64,000 nucleotides of DNA from NCBI RefSeq assembly GCF_900107585.1, contig NZ_FNQM01000001.1:310001-374000 (forward strand), in the 5' to 3' direction. Positions within the stretch are counted from its first letter, which is position 1. Each line of letters opens with the position of its first letter. The notes below the pieces were generated by a model. The model had not been told where the DNA came from. It worked only from the letters and a program-made list of their open reading frames with translations, and made no database searches. The position numbers and the translations under genes were made by a program. Below are positions 17,143 to 27,123 of this stretch, piece after piece. Source of the DNA: Rubrimonas cliftonensis (lineage in GTDB: Bacteria > Pseudomonadota > Alphaproteobacteria > Rhodobacterales > Rhodobacteraceae).

Positions 17143-18129
17143 GTGAACGCCGCCCGCGCCGCGATCTTCGGCCTGTCCGGCCCGACACCAACGCCCATGG
17201 AGCGGGATTTCTTCCGGGCCGCCGACCCTTGGGGCTTCATCCTCTTCGGCCGCAACGTCGAGACGCCGGGGCAGCTTTCCGCGCTCTGCGCCTCCCTGCG
17301 CGACGCCGTGGGCCGCGACGCGCCGATCCTGATCGACCAGGAGGGCGGCCGCGTCGCCCGCCTGCGCGGGCCGGTCTGGCGCGAGTGGCCCGACGTCGCC
17401 GACCACATCGCCGCCACGCCGCCAGGGGCGCGCGACGCGATGCTGCGCGACCGCTACCGCGCCATCGCGCTGGAGCTTTCCGCCTGCGGCGTGGACGTCA
17501 ACTGCGCGCCGGTGCTCGACGTCGCCGCGCCCGACTGCCACCCTTTCCTCACGCCGCGCGCGCTGGGTTCGGATGCGGAGACGGTGGCGCGCCATGGCCG
17601 GGCCATCCGCGAGGCCATGGCCGGGGGCGGCGTCAGCGCCGTCGTGAAGCACATCCCCGGCCACGGGCGCGCGCGCGTCGACAGCCATCGCGAATTGCCG
17701 GTGATCGAAGCCGACATCGAGACGCTGCGCGCCGTCGACTTCGCGCCGTTCCGCGCCAACGCCGACGCCGCCATGGCGATGACCGGACACCTGATGCTGC
17801 CGGCCATCGACCCCGACGCCTGCGCCACCTTCTCGCCGGCGGTCATCGAGGTCATCCGCACGGAGATCGGTTTCGACGGCCTGCTGATGACCGATGACCT
17901 TGCGATGGGCGCGCTGAGCGGGACCGCCGCCGAGCGCGCCGCCCGCGCGCTGAAGGCCGGCTGCGACCTCGTGCTCCACTGCACCGGCGACCGCGCCGAG
18001 ATGGAGGCCGTCGCCGAGGCGGCGCCGCGCCTGGCGGGCCGAGCCCGCGACCGCGCCGACGCCGCCCTCGCCGCCCGCCCCGGCAGGCCGGAAACGGCTC
18101 CGAGCATGGAGCGCGCCGATGCCCGATGA
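17143..18129 (+). CDS. nagZ: Beta-N-acetylhexosaminidase
   Basis: Glycoside hydrolase family 3 enzyme, 328 residues, that removes GlcNAc from cytoplasmic muropeptides during wall recycling. Landmarks are ILIDQEGGRVARL, the catalytic loop KHIPGHGRARVDSH and the nucleophile region MTDDLAMGAL. It starts with GTG at 17143, 4 bases after the SPOR gene, and its end overlaps scpA by 11 bases, pointing to translational coupling. Confidence 0.94.
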   Translation: MNAARAAIFGLSGPTPTPMERDFFRAADPWGFILFGRNVETPGQLSALCASLRDAVGRDAPILIDQEGGRVARLRGPVWREWPDVADHIAATPPGARDAMLRDRYRAIALELSACGVDVNCAPVLDVAAPDCHPFLTPRALGSDAETVARHGRAIREAMAGGGVSAVVKHIPGHGRARVDSHRELPVIEADIETLRAVDFAPFRANADAAMAMTGHLMLPAIDPDACATFSPAVIEVIRTEIGFDGLLMTDDLAMGALSGTAAERAARALKAGCDLVLHCTGDRAEMEAVAEAAPRLAGRARDRADAALAARPGRPETAPSMERADAR

Positions 18130-18925
18130 TTTCGCGCCCGGGGCGATGCACCCCCCGCCGCTCGACCCCGACGCCGAGGCGCTGCTGGTCGACGTGGACG
18201 GCTTCGAGGGTCCGCTCGACCTGCTGCTGACGCTGGCGCGCAGCCAGAAGGTCGACCTGCGCCGCGTCTCGGTGCTGCAGCTCGCGGAGCGCTACCTCGC
18301 CTTCGTCGCCGCCGCCGAGCGCCTGCGCATCGAGCTCGCAGCCGACTACCTGGTGATGGCGGCCTGGCTCGCCTTCCTGAAGTCGCGCCTGCTGCTGCCC
18401 CAGCCCGCGCAGGGGCCCGGCCCCAGCGCCGAGGACATGGCGGCCCGGCTGGCCTTCCAGCTGGAGCGGCTGGAGGCGATGCGCCGCGCCGCCGCGCGCC
18501 TTTTCGGCGGCGACCTGATGGGCCGCGACCGTTTTCCGCGCGGCGCGCCCGAGACGGCCGGCCAGACCACGACGACCGAGTGGCGCGCCGAGCTGATGGA
18601 CCTTCTGCGCGCCTACGCCTCGGTCAAGACGCGCGACGCCTATGAGCCGCTGCACATGAAGCGGCCGGCGGTGCTGACGCTGGAGGACGCCTTCGCCAGG
18701 CTCCAGCGCCTGCTCGCCGTCACCGCCGAGGACTGGCGCGCGCTGAGCGCGATGCTGCCGGCCGACTGGCTCACGACGCCGCAGCGCCGCCGCAGCGCCT
18801 GCGCCTCCACCTTCGCCGCGACGCTGGAGCTCGCGCGAAGGGGCGTGCTCTCGCTAAGGCAGGACGCGCCCTTCGCCCCGGTCTACCTGCGCGCCAAGGC
18901 ATTCGACGCGGAGCAGCCGTCATGA
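18119..18925 (+). CDS. scpA: Segregation and condensation protein A
   Basis: ScpA, 268 residues, is the kleisin subunit that bridges SMC heads with ScpB in chromosome condensation. The kleisin start FEGPLDLLLTLARSQKVDLR is clear at about 31-50, the typical YLVMAAWLAFLKSRLLLP follows, and there is a winged-helix end. It overlaps nagZ by 11 bases and scpB by 4, so the three are co-translated. Confidence 0.94.
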   Translation: MPDDFAPGAMHPPPLDPDAEALLVDVDGFEGPLDLLLTLARSQKVDLRRVSVLQLAERYLAFVAAAERLRIELAADYLVMAAWLAFLKSRLLLPQPAQGPGPSAEDMAARLAFQLERLEAMRRAAARLFGGDLMGRDRFPRGAPETAGQTTTTEWRAELMDLLRAYASVKTRDAYEPLHMKRPAVLTLEDAFARLQRLLAVTAEDWRALSAMLPADWLTTPQRRRSACASTFAATLELARRGVLSLRQDAPFAPVYLRAKAFDAEQPS

Positions 18926-19572
18926 ACCACACCCCCTCGCAAGGCCTGTTCGACGCCCCGCAGGAGGCTGAGCAGGAGCGCATGGTCGAAGCCCTGCTCT
19001 TCGCCAGCGCCGAACCCCTAACGCCGCGCGCGCTCGCCGATCGCCTGCCCGAAGGCGCCGACCCCGCCGCCACGCTCGCCCGGCTTCAGGCGCGCTATGA
19101 CGGCCGCGGCGTCACGCTCTGCCGCGTGGGCGAGGCCTGGGCCTTCCGCACCGCGCCCGATCTCGGCTTCCTGATGAACCGTGAGCAGAGCGAGACCCGC
19201 CGGCTCAGCCGCGCGGCGATGGAGACGCTGGCCATCGTCGCCTATCACCAGCCCGTCACCCGCGCCGAGATCGAGGAGATCCGCGGCGTCGCCGTCTCCA
19301 AGGGCACGCTCGACCTGCTGCTGGAGCTGGGCTGGGTGAAGCTCGGCCGCCGCCGCTTCTCCCCCGGCCGCCCCGCGACCTTCATCACGACGCAGGCGTT
19401 CCTCGACCATTTCGGCCTGAGCGCGGCGACCGACCTGCCCGGCCTCAAGGAACTGCGCGAGGCCGGGCTGCTCTCGGGCCGTCAGGACGTCGCGATGCCC
19501 GGCGGGATCACCTCCGCCATGGCCGACGCCGAGCCGCCCCGCGGCCCCGACATGGACGAACTTTTCGACTGA
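18922..19572 (+). CDS. scpB: Segregation and condensation protein B
   Basis: ScpB, 216 residues, two winged-helix domains, partner of ScpA in the SMC complex. Landmarks are ALLFASAEPLT, the MNREQSETRRLSRAAMETLAIVAYHQPVTRAEIEEIRG stretch (about 90-130) and FITTQAFLDHFGL. The ATGA overlap with scpA fixes the start. Confidence 0.94.
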   Translation: MNHTPSQGLFDAPQEAEQERMVEALLFASAEPLTPRALADRLPEGADPAATLARLQARYDGRGVTLCRVGEAWAFRTAPDLGFLMNREQSETRRLSRAAMETLAIVAYHQPVTRAEIEEIRGVAVSKGTLDLLLELGWVKLGRRRFSPGRPATFITTQAFLDHFGLSAATDLPGLKELREAGLLSGRQDVAMPGGITSAMADAEPPRGPDMDELFD

Positions 19573-19581
19573 GCCGCCGCC

Positions 19582-20439
19582 ATGGCGCCGGCGCCGCCCC
19601 CTGTCGAACGCTTCGCCCCCAGCCCCACCGGCCTGCTGCATCTCGGCCACGCCTTTTCGGCGATGCTGGCGCATGACGCGGCGCGGCAGGCCGGCGGCCG
19701 CTTCCTCCTGCGCATCGAGGATCTCGACGAGGGCCGCGCCCGCGAGACGTTCGTCGACGCCATCTTCCGCGAACTCGGCTGGCTGGGGCTGCGCTGGGAG
19801 AGGCCGGTGATGCGCCAGTCAGCCCGCGCCGACGCATACAGCGCGGCGCTCGACCGGCTCGCTGCGCGCGGGCTGCTCTACCCTTGCGTCTGCACCCGCG
19901 CCGACATCGCCGCCGCCGCCGCGCCGCAGGAGGGCGACGCGGCCGCCGTCTATCCCGGAACCTGCCGCGGCGCCGCCGTCGACCCGTCAAAGCCCGCCGC
20001 GCTCCGACTCGACCTCGCCTCGGCGTTCGCCGCCGCGCCGCCCGGCCTCGCACTCGACGAGATCGGCGCCGGCCCGAACGGCGAGACCGGCCGCCTGCCG
20101 CTCAACCCCGACGCGCTGCTGCGCGGCCTGGGCGACGTCGTGCTGGCCCGCAAGGACGGCTTCGCCGCCTATCATCTCGCCGTGGTCGTGGATGACGCGG
20201 CCCAGGGCGTGACCTGCGTCACCCGAGGCGAAGACCTGTTCGAGGCCGCGCCGCTGCATCGCCTGCTGCAGGCGCTGCTCGGCCTCGCCCCGCCGGTCTG
20301 GCGCCATCACCAGCTGATCCGCGACGGGTTCGGCCGCCGCCTCGCCAAGCGCGACGACGCCCGCTCGCTGGCCTCCCTGCGCGAGGCCGGCGCGACGCCG
20401 GCAGGCATCCGCGCGAGGCTCGGCCTCCCGGCGGCCTGA
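19582..20439 (+). CDS. gluQ: Glutamyl-Q tRNA(Asp) synthetase
   Basis: A 285-residue protein equal to the catalytic half of GluRS without an anticodon-binding domain, as expected for GluQRS, which attaches glutamate to queuosine in tRNA-Asp. It contains [18 protein letters not shown] and RIEDLDEGRARE, then YPCVCTRADI with zinc-site type cysteines, and KRDDARSLASLR in place of KMSKS. It starts 9 bases after scpB and is probably in the same transcript. Confidence 0.92.
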   Translation: MAPAPPPVERFAPSPTGLLHLGHAFSAMLAHDAARQAGGRFLLRIEDLDEGRARETFVDAIFRELGWLGLRWERPVMRQSARADAYSAALDRLAARGLLYPCVCTRADIAAAAAPQEGDAAAVYPGTCRGAAVDPSKPAALRLDLASAFAAAPPGLALDEIGAGPNGETGRLPLNPDALLRGLGDVVLARKDGFAAYHLAVVVDDAAQGVTCVTRGEDLFEAAPLHRLLQALLGLAPPVWRHHQLIRDGFGRRLAKRDDARSLASLREAGATPAGIRARLGLPAA

Positions 20440-20444
20440 GCGCC

Positions 20445-20795
20445 TCAGATCGCCGTTTCCGCCCCCTCGCGCACCGCCGTGAAGAAGCAGGAGCGCCGCC
20501 CGGTGTGGCAGGCCGGCCCGGTCTGATCGACCAGCAGCAGCAGCGTGTCGCGGTCGCAGTCGAGCCGCATCTCCACCAGCCGCTGCACATGGCCCGACGT
20601 GTCGCCCTTGCGCCAGAACGCCCGGCGCGAACGCGACCAGTAGACGACGCGCCCCTCCGCCAGCGTGCGCGCGACGCTCTCGGCGTTCATCCACGCCACC
20701 ATGAGCACCTCGCCGGTGTCATGCTGCTGCGCGACAGCCGTGATGAGCCCTGCGGCGTCGAACCTGAGCGAGGCGGGGTCGAACGGTTCCGGCAT
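20445..20795 (-). CDS. hisI: Phosphoribosyl-AMP cyclohydrolase
   Basis: HisI, 116 residues, opens the purine ring of PR-AMP in the third step of histidine synthesis. The hallmark segments are VLMVAWMNAESVARTL, YWSRSRRAFWRKGDTSGH, the metal site DCDRDTLLLLVDQTGPACHTG and CFFTAV. The start at 20795 has GAAAGGTGG just before it; the frame stays open to 20864, but the extra N-terminus is not family-like. It is convergent with gluQ and separate from other his genes. Confidence 0.94.
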   Translation of the reverse strand: MPEPFDPASLRFDAAGLITAVAQQHDTGEVLMVAWMNAESVARTLAEGRVVYWSRSRRAFWRKGDTSGHVQRLVEMRLDCDRDTLLLLVDQTGPACHTGRRSCFFTAVREGAETAI

Positions 20796-20887
20796 CGGCC
20801 ACCTTTCACGTCTGCAAGCGCGCGCTTTAACATTCGCGCGCGCCGCGCTATCTAACCCAACCAACGATACGCGCAGGGAGCCTGAGC

Positions 20888-21349
20888 ATGGCTGACGGTC
20901 AGGATCTTATCCAACTCTACTCGCGCCGCATCCTCGCGCTCGCGGCCGACCTGCCGCACGCCGAGCGGCTCGACGCGCCGGACGGCAGCGCCACGAAGCG
21001 CTCCCCGCTCTGCGGATCGACCGTCACGGTGGACGTGACGCTTGACGGAGACCGCATCGCCGGCTTCGGGCAGGACGTCAAGGCCTGCGCGCTTGGCCAG
21101 GCCTCCGCCTCGGTGCTGGGCGGGGCCGTGATCGGTCGCACCCGCGACGAGATCGCCGGCGCGCGCGACGCGCTCAAGGCGATGCTGAAGCAGGGCGGCG
21201 AGCCGCCGGCGGTCCCCTTCGACGGGCTGGAGGCGCTGCGCCCCGCCGCCGAGTACAAGAATCGCCACGCCTCGATCCTGCTGGCGTGGGACGCGACGCT
21301 CGGCGCCATCGACGCGGCCGCCGCGTCGGCCCACGCACGCACGTCCTGA
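20888..21349 (+). CDS. NifU/IscU-like iron-sulfur cluster scaffold protein
   Basis: A 153-residue protein of the NifU N-terminal fold. The first two ligand positions are visible (SPLCGSTVTV, C42; GFGQDVKACALG, D63 and C67). The third position of classical IscU/SufU, a Cys in RxxCxxLxW, reads RHASILLAW here, with Ser in place of Cys and a nearby His. It may be a cluster scaffold or a carrier variant. The ATG at 20888 follows AGGGAGCC. It is a single-gene unit with a good terminator. Confidence 0.8.
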   Translation: MADGQDLIQLYSRRILALAADLPHAERLDAPDGSATKRSPLCGSTVTVDVTLDGDRIAGFGQDVKACALGQASASVLGGAVIGRTRDEIAGARDALKAMLKQGGEPPAVPFDGLEALRPAAEYKNRHASILLAWDATLGAIDAAAASAHARTS

Positions 21350-21397
21350 CGCTCTTCCGGGCGGTCGCCGCGCCGCGCCCGAACTCCCCGAAAGCAT

Positions 21398-21430
21398 ACG
21401 GCCCGCCGATAGGCGGGCCGTCGTCGTTTT
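21398..21430. terminator. Bidirectional rho-independent terminator
   Basis: A perfect 10-bp stem (ACGGCCCGCC / GGCGGGCCGT) with a GATA loop is followed on the plus strand by CGTCGTTTT, and on the minus strand by a shorter T-containing tail. It lies between the NifU-like gene and the end of rpsI and should end both transcripts. Confidence 0.8.
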
Positions 21431-21439
21431 CCCCTCGGC

Positions 21440-21925
21440 TCAGCGCTTGGAGAACTGGAAGCTCCGCCGCGCCTTGCGCTTGCCGTACTTCTTGCGCTCC
21501 ACCACGCGGGCGTCACGGGTGAGGAAGCCGGCGGCCTTCAGCGCGGGGCGCAGCGTGGGATCATAAAGCGTCAGCGCCTTGGAGATGCCGTGCTTCACGG
21601 CGCCGGCCTGGCCCGAGAGCCCGCCGCCCTTCACCGTTGCGTAGACGTCGAACTGCCCGGCGACGTTGGCGACCGTGAAGGCCTGCCCGATCACCATCTG
21701 CAGCACCGGCCGCGCAAAATACGCCGCCATCTCCTTGCCGTTGACCATCACCGCGCCGCGGCCCGGCTTCACCCAGACGCGGGCGATGGCGTCCTTGCGC
21801 TTGCCGGTGGCGTAGCTGCGGCCGAGCGCGTCGCGCTTCGGCTCGCGGACGAGCGCGATGTCTGCGTCGAGATCGCTGTCGGCGACGGCCTCTTTCAGGT
21901 CGTCAAGGGTGCGGATGTCATCCAT
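21440..21925 (-). CDS. rpsI: 30S ribosomal protein S9
   Basis: S9, 161 residues, with the long N-terminal extension usual in alphaproteobacteria. Landmarks are [37 protein letters not shown] and the C-terminal [10 protein letters not shown] tail that reaches the ribosomal P site. It follows rplM by 2 bases in the conserved rplM-rpsI operon. Confidence 0.97.
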   Translation of the reverse strand: MDDIRTLDDLKEAVADSDLDADIALVREPKRDALGRSYATGKRKDAIARVWVKPGRGAVMVNGKEMAAYFARPVLQMVIGQAFTVANVAGQFDVYATVKGGGLSGQAGAVKHGISKALTLYDPTLRPALKAAGFLTRDARVVERKKYGKRKARRSFQFSKR

Positions 21926-21927
21926 GC

Positions 21928-22407
21928 TCAGGCGCTCCGGTCAGCGGAGGAACGGGTGTTCTTCGGGTTCATCGCGGCCACGTCAAGGGGAAGCGGCTGC
22001 TGCGCCTCGTGCGGGTGCTCGGCGCCGCCATAGACGCGCAGGTTGGAGAGCTGCTTGCGGGTCAGCGGGCCGCCCGGCATCATCCGCTTCACGGCCATCT
22101 CGATCACGCGCTCGGGGTGCTTGCCCTCAAGCACCTTGCCGGCGGTGGTCGACTTGATGCCGCCCGGATAGCCGGTGTGGCGGTAGTAGGTCTTGTCGGC
22201 GCGCTTGTTGCCGGTCATCTGGACCTCGCGCGCGTTCACGACGATCACGTTGTCGCCCATGTCCATGTGCGGGGTGAAGCTGGGCTTGTGCTTGCCGCGC
22301 AGGCGCATGGCGATGATGGAGGCGAGACGGCCGAGGACGATGCCCTGCGCGTCGATCACCACCCACTTCTTGTCGATGTCCGCCGGTTTGGCGCTGAAGG
22401 TTTTCAT
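21928..22407 (-). CDS. rplM: 50S ribosomal protein L13
   Basis: L13, 159 residues. Landmarks are [44 protein letters not shown], and [24 protein letters not shown]. The ATG at 22407 matches the family start; a frame extension to 22434 adds nine non-conserved residues. A sigma-70-like promoter lies about 52 bases upstream. Confidence 0.97.
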   Translation of the reverse strand: MKTFSAKPADIDKKWVVIDAQGIVLGRLASIIAMRLRGKHKPSFTPHMDMGDNVIVVNAREVQMTGNKRADKTYYRHTGYPGGIKSTTAGKVLEGKHPERVIEMAVKRMMPGGPLTRKQLSNLRVYGGAEHPHEAQQPLPLDVAAMNPKNTRSSADRSA

Positions 22408-22458
22408 GTTTTCGCTTTCGCTCGAAAGACGCATGGGCGCCCGCGTTGTCCAGCGCGG

Positions 22459-22486
22459 TGGATAGCGATTTCGCGGCGCTTGTCAA
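22459..22486 (-). promoter_or_regulatory. Sigma-70-type promoter of rplM-rpsI
   Basis: Read on the minus strand, TTGACA and TATCCA are separated by 16 bases. The -10 element ends 52 bases before the rplM start codon. A perfect -35 box is unusual in this GC-rich sequence and fits a strong ribosomal protein promoter. Confidence 0.65.
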
Positions 22487-22625
22487 TCTTGCGACACCGC
22501 GATTCTGCGTGCAAAGCCAATATGCTGACATATGGGGTATCTCAATACCACGCATTTGCGCAGCGCCGCGTTGACCCCGGGGCCGCGCGGCCCTATCCCC
22601 GCGACATCCATTCGCGGAGGGCGGC

Positions 22626-23480
22626 GTGACGCGCATCATCGAAAGCCTTGAGGACGTTGCGGACCACTACGACGCGCTCTACTGCGATCTCTGGGGCTGC
22701 TATCATAACGGGCTGGCCCCCTACCCGGCCGCCGTGGCGGCGCTGCGCGCGTTCCGCGCCGCGGGCAAGACCGTGATCCTGATGACCAACGCGCCACGCT
22801 CGGCCGACCAGGTGGCAGGCCATCTCGCGCGCATGGGCGCGCCGACCGACACCCATGACGCCATCGTGAGCTCCGGCGACGCGGCGCGCGCCGAGGTCGC
22901 CTCGCACCGCTTCGGGCGGCGCGTGCACTATCTCGGGCCGGAGCGCGACCTGAGCTTTTTCGACGGGGCCGAGGTCGAACTCGTTGCCGCCGAAAAAGCC
23001 GAGAGCGTCATCGCCGTCGGCCTGCGCGACGACAGCTTCGAGACCCCGGCCCATTACGCCGACGACATCGCGCTGTGGAAGTCCCGCGCGCTGCCGATGC
23101 TGTGCGCCAACCCCGATCTCATCGTCGACCGCGGCGAGACGCGGCTCTACTGCGCCGGCGCCGTCGCCGCCGCCTATGAGGCCGCCGGCGGCGTCGTGAC
23201 CCATTCCGGCAAGCCGCACGCGCCGATCTACCGTCTTGGCGCCGCCAGGCTGAACGACCTGTGCGGCGCAGGCCCGCACCGTGTGCTCGCCGTGGGCGAC
23301 GGCATCCGTACCGACGTGCTCGGCGGCCTAAACCACGGCTTCGACAGCATCTTTCTCGCCGGCGGCATCGCCCATGACGTGATCGGCGGCGACCCCGAGA
23401 ACCCCGACCCGGAAGCGGTAGCCCGGTTCATCGCGGCGGAAGGCGTGAGGCCCACCTACGCCATGGGTCGGCTGCGCTGA
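22626..23480 (+). CDS. HAD-IIA family sugar phosphatase-like protein
   Basis: A 284-residue HAD hydrolase of the NagD/class IIA type. It has the nucleophile motif YCDLWGCYHNG near residue 20, MTNAPRS as the second motif, SGKPHAPIY with the conserved Lys, and GDGIRTDVLGGLNHGFDSI near the C-terminus. It probably dephosphorylates a small sugar phosphate or nucleotide; the substrate is unknown. The start is GTG at 22626 with GGAGGG upstream. It is divergent from rplM. Confidence 0.88.
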   Translation: MTRIIESLEDVADHYDALYCDLWGCYHNGLAPYPAAVAALRAFRAAGKTVILMTNAPRSADQVAGHLARMGAPTDTHDAIVSSGDAARAEVASHRFGRRVHYLGPERDLSFFDGAEVELVAAEKAESVIAVGLRDDSFETPAHYADDIALWKSRALPMLCANPDLIVDRGETRLYCAGAVAAAYEAAGGVVTHSGKPHAPIYRLGAARLNDLCGAGPHRVLAVGDGIRTDVLGGLNHGFDSIFLAGGIAHDVIGGDPENPDPEAVARFIAAEGVRPTYAMGRLR

Positions 23481-23534
23481 GCCCGCCCTGCAGGCGGAGC
23501 GCCTCCCTCACCCCCTGAGGGCCCAACGAAAGAG

Positions 23535-23553
23535 CGCCCGCACGAGGCGGGCG
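23535..23553. terminator. Short hairpin between the HAD gene and sdhB
   Basis: A 7-bp perfect stem (CGCCCGC / GCGGGCG) with a 5-base loop lies between the two convergent genes. It is a plausible but weak terminator, with no T-tract. Confidence 0.4.
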
Positions 23554-23599
23554 TCCATTGCGGCCAAGGGCGCCGGGCGGCGCGAGCGGGTCAAGCGCC

Positions 23600-24379
23600 T
23601 CAGAGCGTGCGCTCGACCATCATCTTCTTCACCTCGGCGATCGCCTTCGCCGGGTTGAGGCCCTTCGGACAGGCCTTGGCGCAGTTCATGATGGTGTGGC
23701 AGCGGTAGAGCTTGAACGGATCCTCCAGCGCGTCGAGCCGCTCGCCAGTGGCCTCGTCGCGGCTGTCGATCAGCCAGCGATACGCGTGCAGCAGCGCGGC
23801 CGGACCAAGATACCGGTCGCCGTTCCACCAATAGCTCGGGCAGGAGGTCGAACAACAGGCGCACATCACGCATTCATAGAGGCCGTCGAGCTTCTTGCGG
23901 TCTTCGATGGACTGCCGCCACTCCGTCCCCGGCGTCGCCGTCTTTGTCTCCAACCATGGCTGGATCGCCGCGTGCTGCGCGTAGAAATGCGTCAGATCGG
24001 GGATCAGATCCTTGATCACGGGCATGTGCGGCAGCGGGTAGATCTTCACGTCGCCGGAGATCTCGTCGATGCCCTTGGTGCAGGCGAGCGTGTTCAGCCC
24101 GTCGATGTTCATCGCGCAGGAACCGCAGATGCCCTCGCGGCACGAGCGCCGGAAGGTCAGCGTCGGGTCGATCTCGTTCTTGATCTTGATGATCCCGTCG
24201 AGAACCATCGGCCCGCATTTGTCGCGATCGATGAAATAGGTGTCGACGCGCGGGTTGTCGCCGGTGTCCGGATCCCACCGATAGATGCGGAACGCCTTGA
24301 CGTTCTTGGCGTCTTCGGGTTTCGGCCACGTCTTCCCGGCCACGATCCGGGAGTTTTTCGGCAGGTTGAACTCAACCAT
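23600..24379 (-). CDS. sdhB: Succinate dehydrogenase iron-sulfur subunit
   Basis: SdhB, 259 residues, carries the 2Fe-2S, 4Fe-4S and 3Fe-4S clusters that pass electrons from SdhA to quinone. Visible ligands are [15 protein letters not shown] for the 2Fe-2S site, [16 protein letters not shown] and [17 protein letters not shown]. It is the last gene of the sdhCDAB operon, 15 bases after sdhA. Confidence 0.97.
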   Translation of the reverse strand: MVEFNLPKNSRIVAGKTWPKPEDAKNVKAFRIYRWDPDTGDNPRVDTYFIDRDKCGPMVLDGIIKIKNEIDPTLTFRRSCREGICGSCAMNIDGLNTLACTKGIDEISGDVKIYPLPHMPVIKDLIPDLTHFYAQHAAIQPWLETKTATPGTEWRQSIEDRKKLDGLYECVMCACCSTSCPSYWWNGDRYLGPAALLHAYRWLIDSRDEATGERLDALEDPFKLYRCHTIMNCAKACPKGLNPAKAIAEVKKMMVERTL

Positions 24380-24394
24380 GATGCAGGCTCCCGG

Positions 24395-26194
24395 TCAGTA
24401 CACTCGCGCCTTGGGCGCAATCTTGGCCATTTCGATGCCGTTCGACAGCGGCTCCAGATGAACCGGCCGATAGCCGAGCGTCACATGTCCGGTGTCGGAC
24501 AGCCAGGCCAGCGTATGCTTGCGCCATTCGGCGTCGTCGCGGCTGGAATAGTCCTCGCGGGCGTGGGCGCCGCGGCTCTCCGTGCGCGCTTCCGCCGAAT
24601 AGACGGTCGTGATGGCGTTCGCCATCAGGTTCTCGAACTCCAGCGTCTCCATCAGGTCGGAGTTCCAGATCATCGACCTGTCCGTGACGCGGATATCTGC
24701 CGCCTCCTGCCAGATGCCGCTGATGCGCTGGCAGCCCTGCTTCAGCGTCTCCTCGGTGCGGAACACGGCGGCGTCTTCCTGCATCGCGCGCTGCATCTTG
24801 TCGCGCAGGCTCGCCGTCGGGGTGTCGCCGCTCGAATGCCGGATGCGGTCGAACCGCGCCATCGCCTTGTCGAGCGCGTTCCTGTCGAGGTCCGGCGCCG
24901 CCGTGCCGCGCTCGACGGTCTGGCCCGCCCTGATCGCCGCCGCGCGTCCGAACACCACGAGGTCGATCAGCGAGTTCGAGCCGAGCCGGTTCGCGCCGTG
25001 CACGCTCGCGCAGCCCGCCTCGCCCACGGCCATGAGGCCGGGAACGACAGCGTCCGGGTCGCTCTCGGTCGGTCGCAGCACCTCTCCCCAGTAGTTCGTC
25101 GGCACGCCGCCCATGTTGTAGTGAACCGTCGGCAGGACCGGGATGGGCTCTCGCGTCAGGTCGACGCCGGCGAAGATGCGCGCGCTCTCGGAGATGCCGG
25201 GCAGACGCTCGGCGAGAACTTCGGGCGGCAGGTGGTTGAGATGCAGGTGGATGTGATCCTTGCGCTCGCCGACGCCGCGGCCCTCGCGGATCTCCATGGT
25301 CATGCAGCGCGAGACGACGTCGCGCGAGGCGAGATCCTTGTAGGTCGGCGCATAGCGCTCCATGAAGCGCTCGCCCTCGGAGTTGGTGAGGTAGCCGCCC
25401 TCGCCCCGCGCGCCCTCGGTGATCAGGCAGCCGGCGCCGTAGATGCCGGTGGGGTGGAACTGCACGAACTCCATGTCCTGCAGCGGAATGCCGGCGCGCG
25501 CCGCCATGCCGCCGCCGTCGCCGGTGCAGGTGTGCGCCGAGGTGGCGGAGAAGTAGGCGCGACCATAGCCCCCGGTCGCGAGCACCACCATCTTGGCGCG
25601 GAAGCGGTGCACCTGGCCGCTTTCGAGATCCCAGGTCACGACGCCGACGCAGGCGCCCTCATCGTTCATGATGAGGTCGGTCGCGAAGTGCTCGATGTAG
25701 AACTCCGCGCCCTGCTTGAGGCTCTGGCCGTAGAGGGTGTGCAGGATGGCGTGGCCGGTGCGGTCGGCGGCGGCGCAGGTGCGCTGCACCGGCGGGCCCT
25801 CGCCGTACTCCGTGGTGTGGCCGCCAAAGGGGCGCTGGTAGATCTTGCCGTCCTCGGTGCGCGAGAACGGAACGCCGTAGTGCTCGAGCTCGTAGACAGC
25901 CTTCGGCGCCTCGCGCGCGAGGTACTCCATCGCGTCGGTGTCGCCGAGCCAGTCGGAGCCCTTCACCGTGTCGTACATGTGCCACTGCCAGCTGTCGGGC
26001 CCCATGTTGCCGAGGCTCGCGGCGATGCCGCCCTGGGCTGCGACCGTGTGGCTGCGCGTCGGGAACACCTTGGTGACGCAGGCCGTGCGCAGGCCCTGCT
26101 CCGCCATGCCGAGCGTCGCCCGCAGCCCCGAGCCGCCGGCGCCGACCACAACGACATCATAGGCGTGATCGACGTAATCGTATGAATTAGCCAT
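24395..26194 (-). CDS. sdhA: Succinate dehydrogenase flavoprotein subunit
   Basis: SdhA, 599 residues, oxidises succinate to fumarate using covalently bound FAD. Landmarks are [20 protein letters not shown] (FAD), the [16 protein letters not shown] segment with the flavin-linking His, [30 protein letters not shown], and [17 protein letters not shown]. Normal length. It lies in sdhCDAB, 25 bases after sdhD. Confidence 0.97.
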   Translation of the reverse strand: MANSYDYVDHAYDVVVVGAGGSGLRATLGMAEQGLRTACVTKVFPTRSHTVAAQGGIAASLGNMGPDSWQWHMYDTVKGSDWLGDTDAMEYLAREAPKAVYELEHYGVPFSRTEDGKIYQRPFGGHTTEYGEGPPVQRTCAAADRTGHAILHTLYGQSLKQGAEFYIEHFATDLIMNDEGACVGVVTWDLESGQVHRFRAKMVVLATGGYGRAYFSATSAHTCTGDGGGMAARAGIPLQDMEFVQFHPTGIYGAGCLITEGARGEGGYLTNSEGERFMERYAPTYKDLASRDVVSRCMTMEIREGRGVGERKDHIHLHLNHLPPEVLAERLPGISESARIFAGVDLTREPIPVLPTVHYNMGGVPTNYWGEVLRPTESDPDAVVPGLMAVGEAGCASVHGANRLGSNSLIDLVVFGRAAAIRAGQTVERGTAAPDLDRNALDKAMARFDRIRHSSGDTPTASLRDKMQRAMQEDAAVFRTEETLKQGCQRISGIWQEAADIRVTDRSMIWNSDLMETLEFENLMANAITTVYSAEARTESRGAHAREDYSSRDDAEWRKHTLAWLSDTGHVTLGYRPVHLEPLSNGIEMAKIAPKARVY

Positions 26195-26219
26195 GTCTTT
26201 CCCCGTCAGGCCGCCCGCG

Positions 26220-26600
26220 TCACGCGCTCAGCGCAATTTTCGCCACGCCGAATGCGCCGGCCAGGCCCACGATCCAGCAGAAGCCCGAATTCGCGAGCAG
26301 CAGGCCCGTCCGCCAAGCCCTGTGGTGGACATAGTCCTCGATGACCACCTGCAAGCCCTGCTGAAGGTGGCGGAACGTCACGCCGATCAGCAGAAGCATG
26401 ACCAGCGCGTTGAACGGGTCGGCGTAGGTCGCGAGCACCGCGTCGCGCCCCGCCCCGATGGCGCGGCCGAGCGGCAGGATCGCGAGCAGCGTGAGCGGGA
26501 TCAGCGCGATGGAGCTGACGCGCTGGCTCCACCAGTGGCCGACCCCCTCCTTCGCCGAGCCGAGGCCGATCACCCGGCTCATGGGCGTCTGATAGCTCAT
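26220..26600 (-). CDS. sdhD: Succinate dehydrogenase membrane anchor subunit
   Basis: SdhD, 126 residues, three transmembrane helices, helps hold haem b and the quinone site. It has [20 protein letters not shown] near the N-terminus and [16 protein letters not shown], typical of the alphaproteobacterial anchor. It sits between sdhC and sdhA. Confidence 0.93.
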   Translation of the reverse strand: MSYQTPMSRVIGLGSAKEGVGHWWSQRVSSIALIPLTLLAILPLGRAIGAGRDAVLATYADPFNALVMLLLIGVTFRHLQQGLQVVIEDYVHHRAWRTGLLLANSGFCWIVGLAGAFGVAKIALSA

Positions 26601-26613
26601 GACGATTTCCCCC

Positions 26614-26997
26614 TCAGACCAGCGCGACGGTGAGCGCGGTGAGCGCCGCGGTCGCGGCGATGATGAGCTTTCCAGACTGGTCGACCTTGTCGAGTTCGAA
26701 GCCGTAGCCCGCGTCCCAGGCCAGATGCCGCAGCCCGTTGCAGAAGTGATACCACAGCGCCGCGGTTGAGCCGATCAGCAGCAGCGCGCCGAGCCAGGAC
26801 GTCATCAGCCCGTCGACGAAGGCGAAATATTCCGCGCTCGTCGCCGCCGCCAGCAGCCACCAGGCCACCAGCGCCGCGCCGAGCGTCAGTCCGACGCCGG
26901 TGATCCGATGCATGATCGACATCACCATGTTGAGTTCGGGCTTGTAGACCGAAAGATGGGGCGAGAGCGGCCGCGCGCCCCGGTTCACGTCTGCCAT
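26614..26997 (-). CDS. sdhC: Succinate dehydrogenase cytochrome b556 subunit
   Basis: SdhC, 127 residues, three transmembrane helices. RPLSPHLSVYKPELNMVMSIMHRITG is the classical SdhC start; Ser and Arg there belong to the quinone site, and HFCNGLRHLAWDAG contains the haem-ligating His. It is first in the operon; the 283 bases upstream to the next start contain the end of a DUF1737 gene and about 125 bases where the promoter must lie. Confidence 0.95.
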   Translation of the reverse strand: MADVNRGARPLSPHLSVYKPELNMVMSIMHRITGVGLTLGAALVAWWLLAAATSAEYFAFVDGLMTSWLGALLLIGSTAALWYHFCNGLRHLAWDAGYGFELDKVDQSGKLIIAATAALTALTVALV

Positions 26998-27123
26998 GAA
27001 CGTCTCCTTGCCCGCCCCGGATGATACCGGAGCGTCCTGGGATCGGCGCCCGCTCGCGAGTCGCCGCAGCGCACAATCGGCCGATGCGGACCGCAGGACA
27101 AGCCGCCCGCCTGTCGCAGCGCG

